Assembly: GCF_002813295.1 (NCBI RefSeq)
Contig: NZ_PHUE01000001.1
Coordinates: forward strand, 3,224,001 to 3,288,000
From: Flavobacterium sp. 5
Lineage (GTDB): Bacteria; Bacteroidota; Bacteroidia; Flavobacteriales; Flavobacteriaceae
DNA length: 64,000 nt
Direction of reading: 5' to 3'
This document shows positions 63,813-64,000 of this stretch, piece by piece. A model generated the notes under the pieces. The model saw nothing but the letters and a program-made list of their open reading frames with translations. It was not told where the DNA came from and ran no database searches. The translations under genes were made by a program, and so were the position numbers. Each line of letters opens with the position of its first letter. The stretch's first letter is position 1.

Positions 63813-64000
63813 TTAGCTCAACTGCATAGCAGTAATTATGTTTTTAATTTTGTTATCTAGAGTAGTTTCTACTTTTGTAAAGTTTTCTACGCTGTCTAAT
63901 TCAGTATTTACACTGATGTAGAATTTGATTTTTGGTTCGGTTCCACTTGGTCTTGCACAAATTTTAGATCCATCTTCAGTGTAATAGATTAATACATCTG
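63813..64000 (-). CDS. Phosphoglucomutase/phosphomannomutase family, C-terminal end only
   Basis: The last about 62 codons of a hexose-phosphate mutase run off the right edge. [20 protein letters not shown] is the C-terminal phosphate-binding loop (RPSGTEPK), and the protein ends ITAMQLS. The enzyme moves phosphate between C1 and C6 of hexoses such as glucose or mannose. Its stop codon lies 8 nt before the ABC exporter start. Confidence 0.9.
   Translation of the reverse strand, partial: DVLIYYTEDGSKICARPSGTEPKIKFYISVNTELDSVENFTKVETTLDNKIKNIITAMQLS

Noticed and set aside
1..64000. CRISPR arrays, insertion sequences or prophage
   Set aside because: No spaced direct repeats, transposase or phage structural genes were found; the tandem repeats at 42567 and 46530 have no spacers.

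Overview
The window is AT-rich and carries the hallmarks of a Flavobacteriaceae chromosome, most likely Flavobacterium or a close relative. The evidence is two SusC/SusD polysaccharide-utilization loci, a hybrid two-component sensor, an ECF-sigma/FecR pair, promoters with the Bacteroidota -7 element TAnnTTTG, a tRNA gene without an encoded CCA end, a 6S-like RNA behind zapA, and families such as DUF4290 and DUF5686. I see no insertion sequence, prophage or CRISPR array.

Region 1 (1-14.7 kb) is a fructan (levan/inulin) utilization locus. A hybrid sensor/AraC regulator, cut by the left window edge, is followed by an MFS sugar porter, a periplasmic-type GH32 exo-enzyme, SusC, SusD, a surface glycan-binding lipoprotein, a surface-type GH32 lipoprotein and a PfkB fructokinase. 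The proposed flow is surface cleavage and capture, SusCD import, periplasmic release of fructose, sensing by the hybrid sensor, MFS import and phosphorylation. A SemiSWEET-like small sugar transporter lies beyond it on the other strand.

Region 2 (15-22 kb) holds a LexA-like XRE-S24 repressor divergent from a DnaQ/GIY-YIG nuclease, followed by decayed genes. An alkB 5' fragment is joined to a broken 4,5-DOPA dioxygenase (ygiD). Then come a MocR-type regulator, a GNAT gene, a wrecked azoreductase gene and doxX. An almost identical two-part element sits in front of mocR and doxX and is probably the MocR operator.

Region 3 (22-34.8 kb) is a second locus, for GlcNAc-containing glycans (chitin or similar): ECF sigma factor, divergent FecR, STN-bearing SusC, SusD, GH18, a NagB/PIG-L fusion and a GH20 hexosaminidase, closed by a strong terminator.

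Region 4 (35-64 kb) is mostly housekeeping: tRNA-Met, a START-like protein, class IV aminotransferase, YqgE, HU, Fmt, RecQ, a P-loop ATPase, DUF493, DUF4290, MurA (with Asp at the usual catalytic Cys), a CDF transporter, AroQ, an outer-membrane barrel, a XerD-type recombinase, a PAS histidine kinase, RNase Y, 6S RNA, ZapA with a coiled-coil partner, an M23 peptidase/TonB receptor/EF-hand lipoprotein cluster, DUF2971, an ABC exporter and the end of a phosphohexomutase. Among these lie a frameshifted VOC gene, a secreted metalloprotease-like gene, a DUF5686 protein and a 13-copy 21-bp minisatellite.
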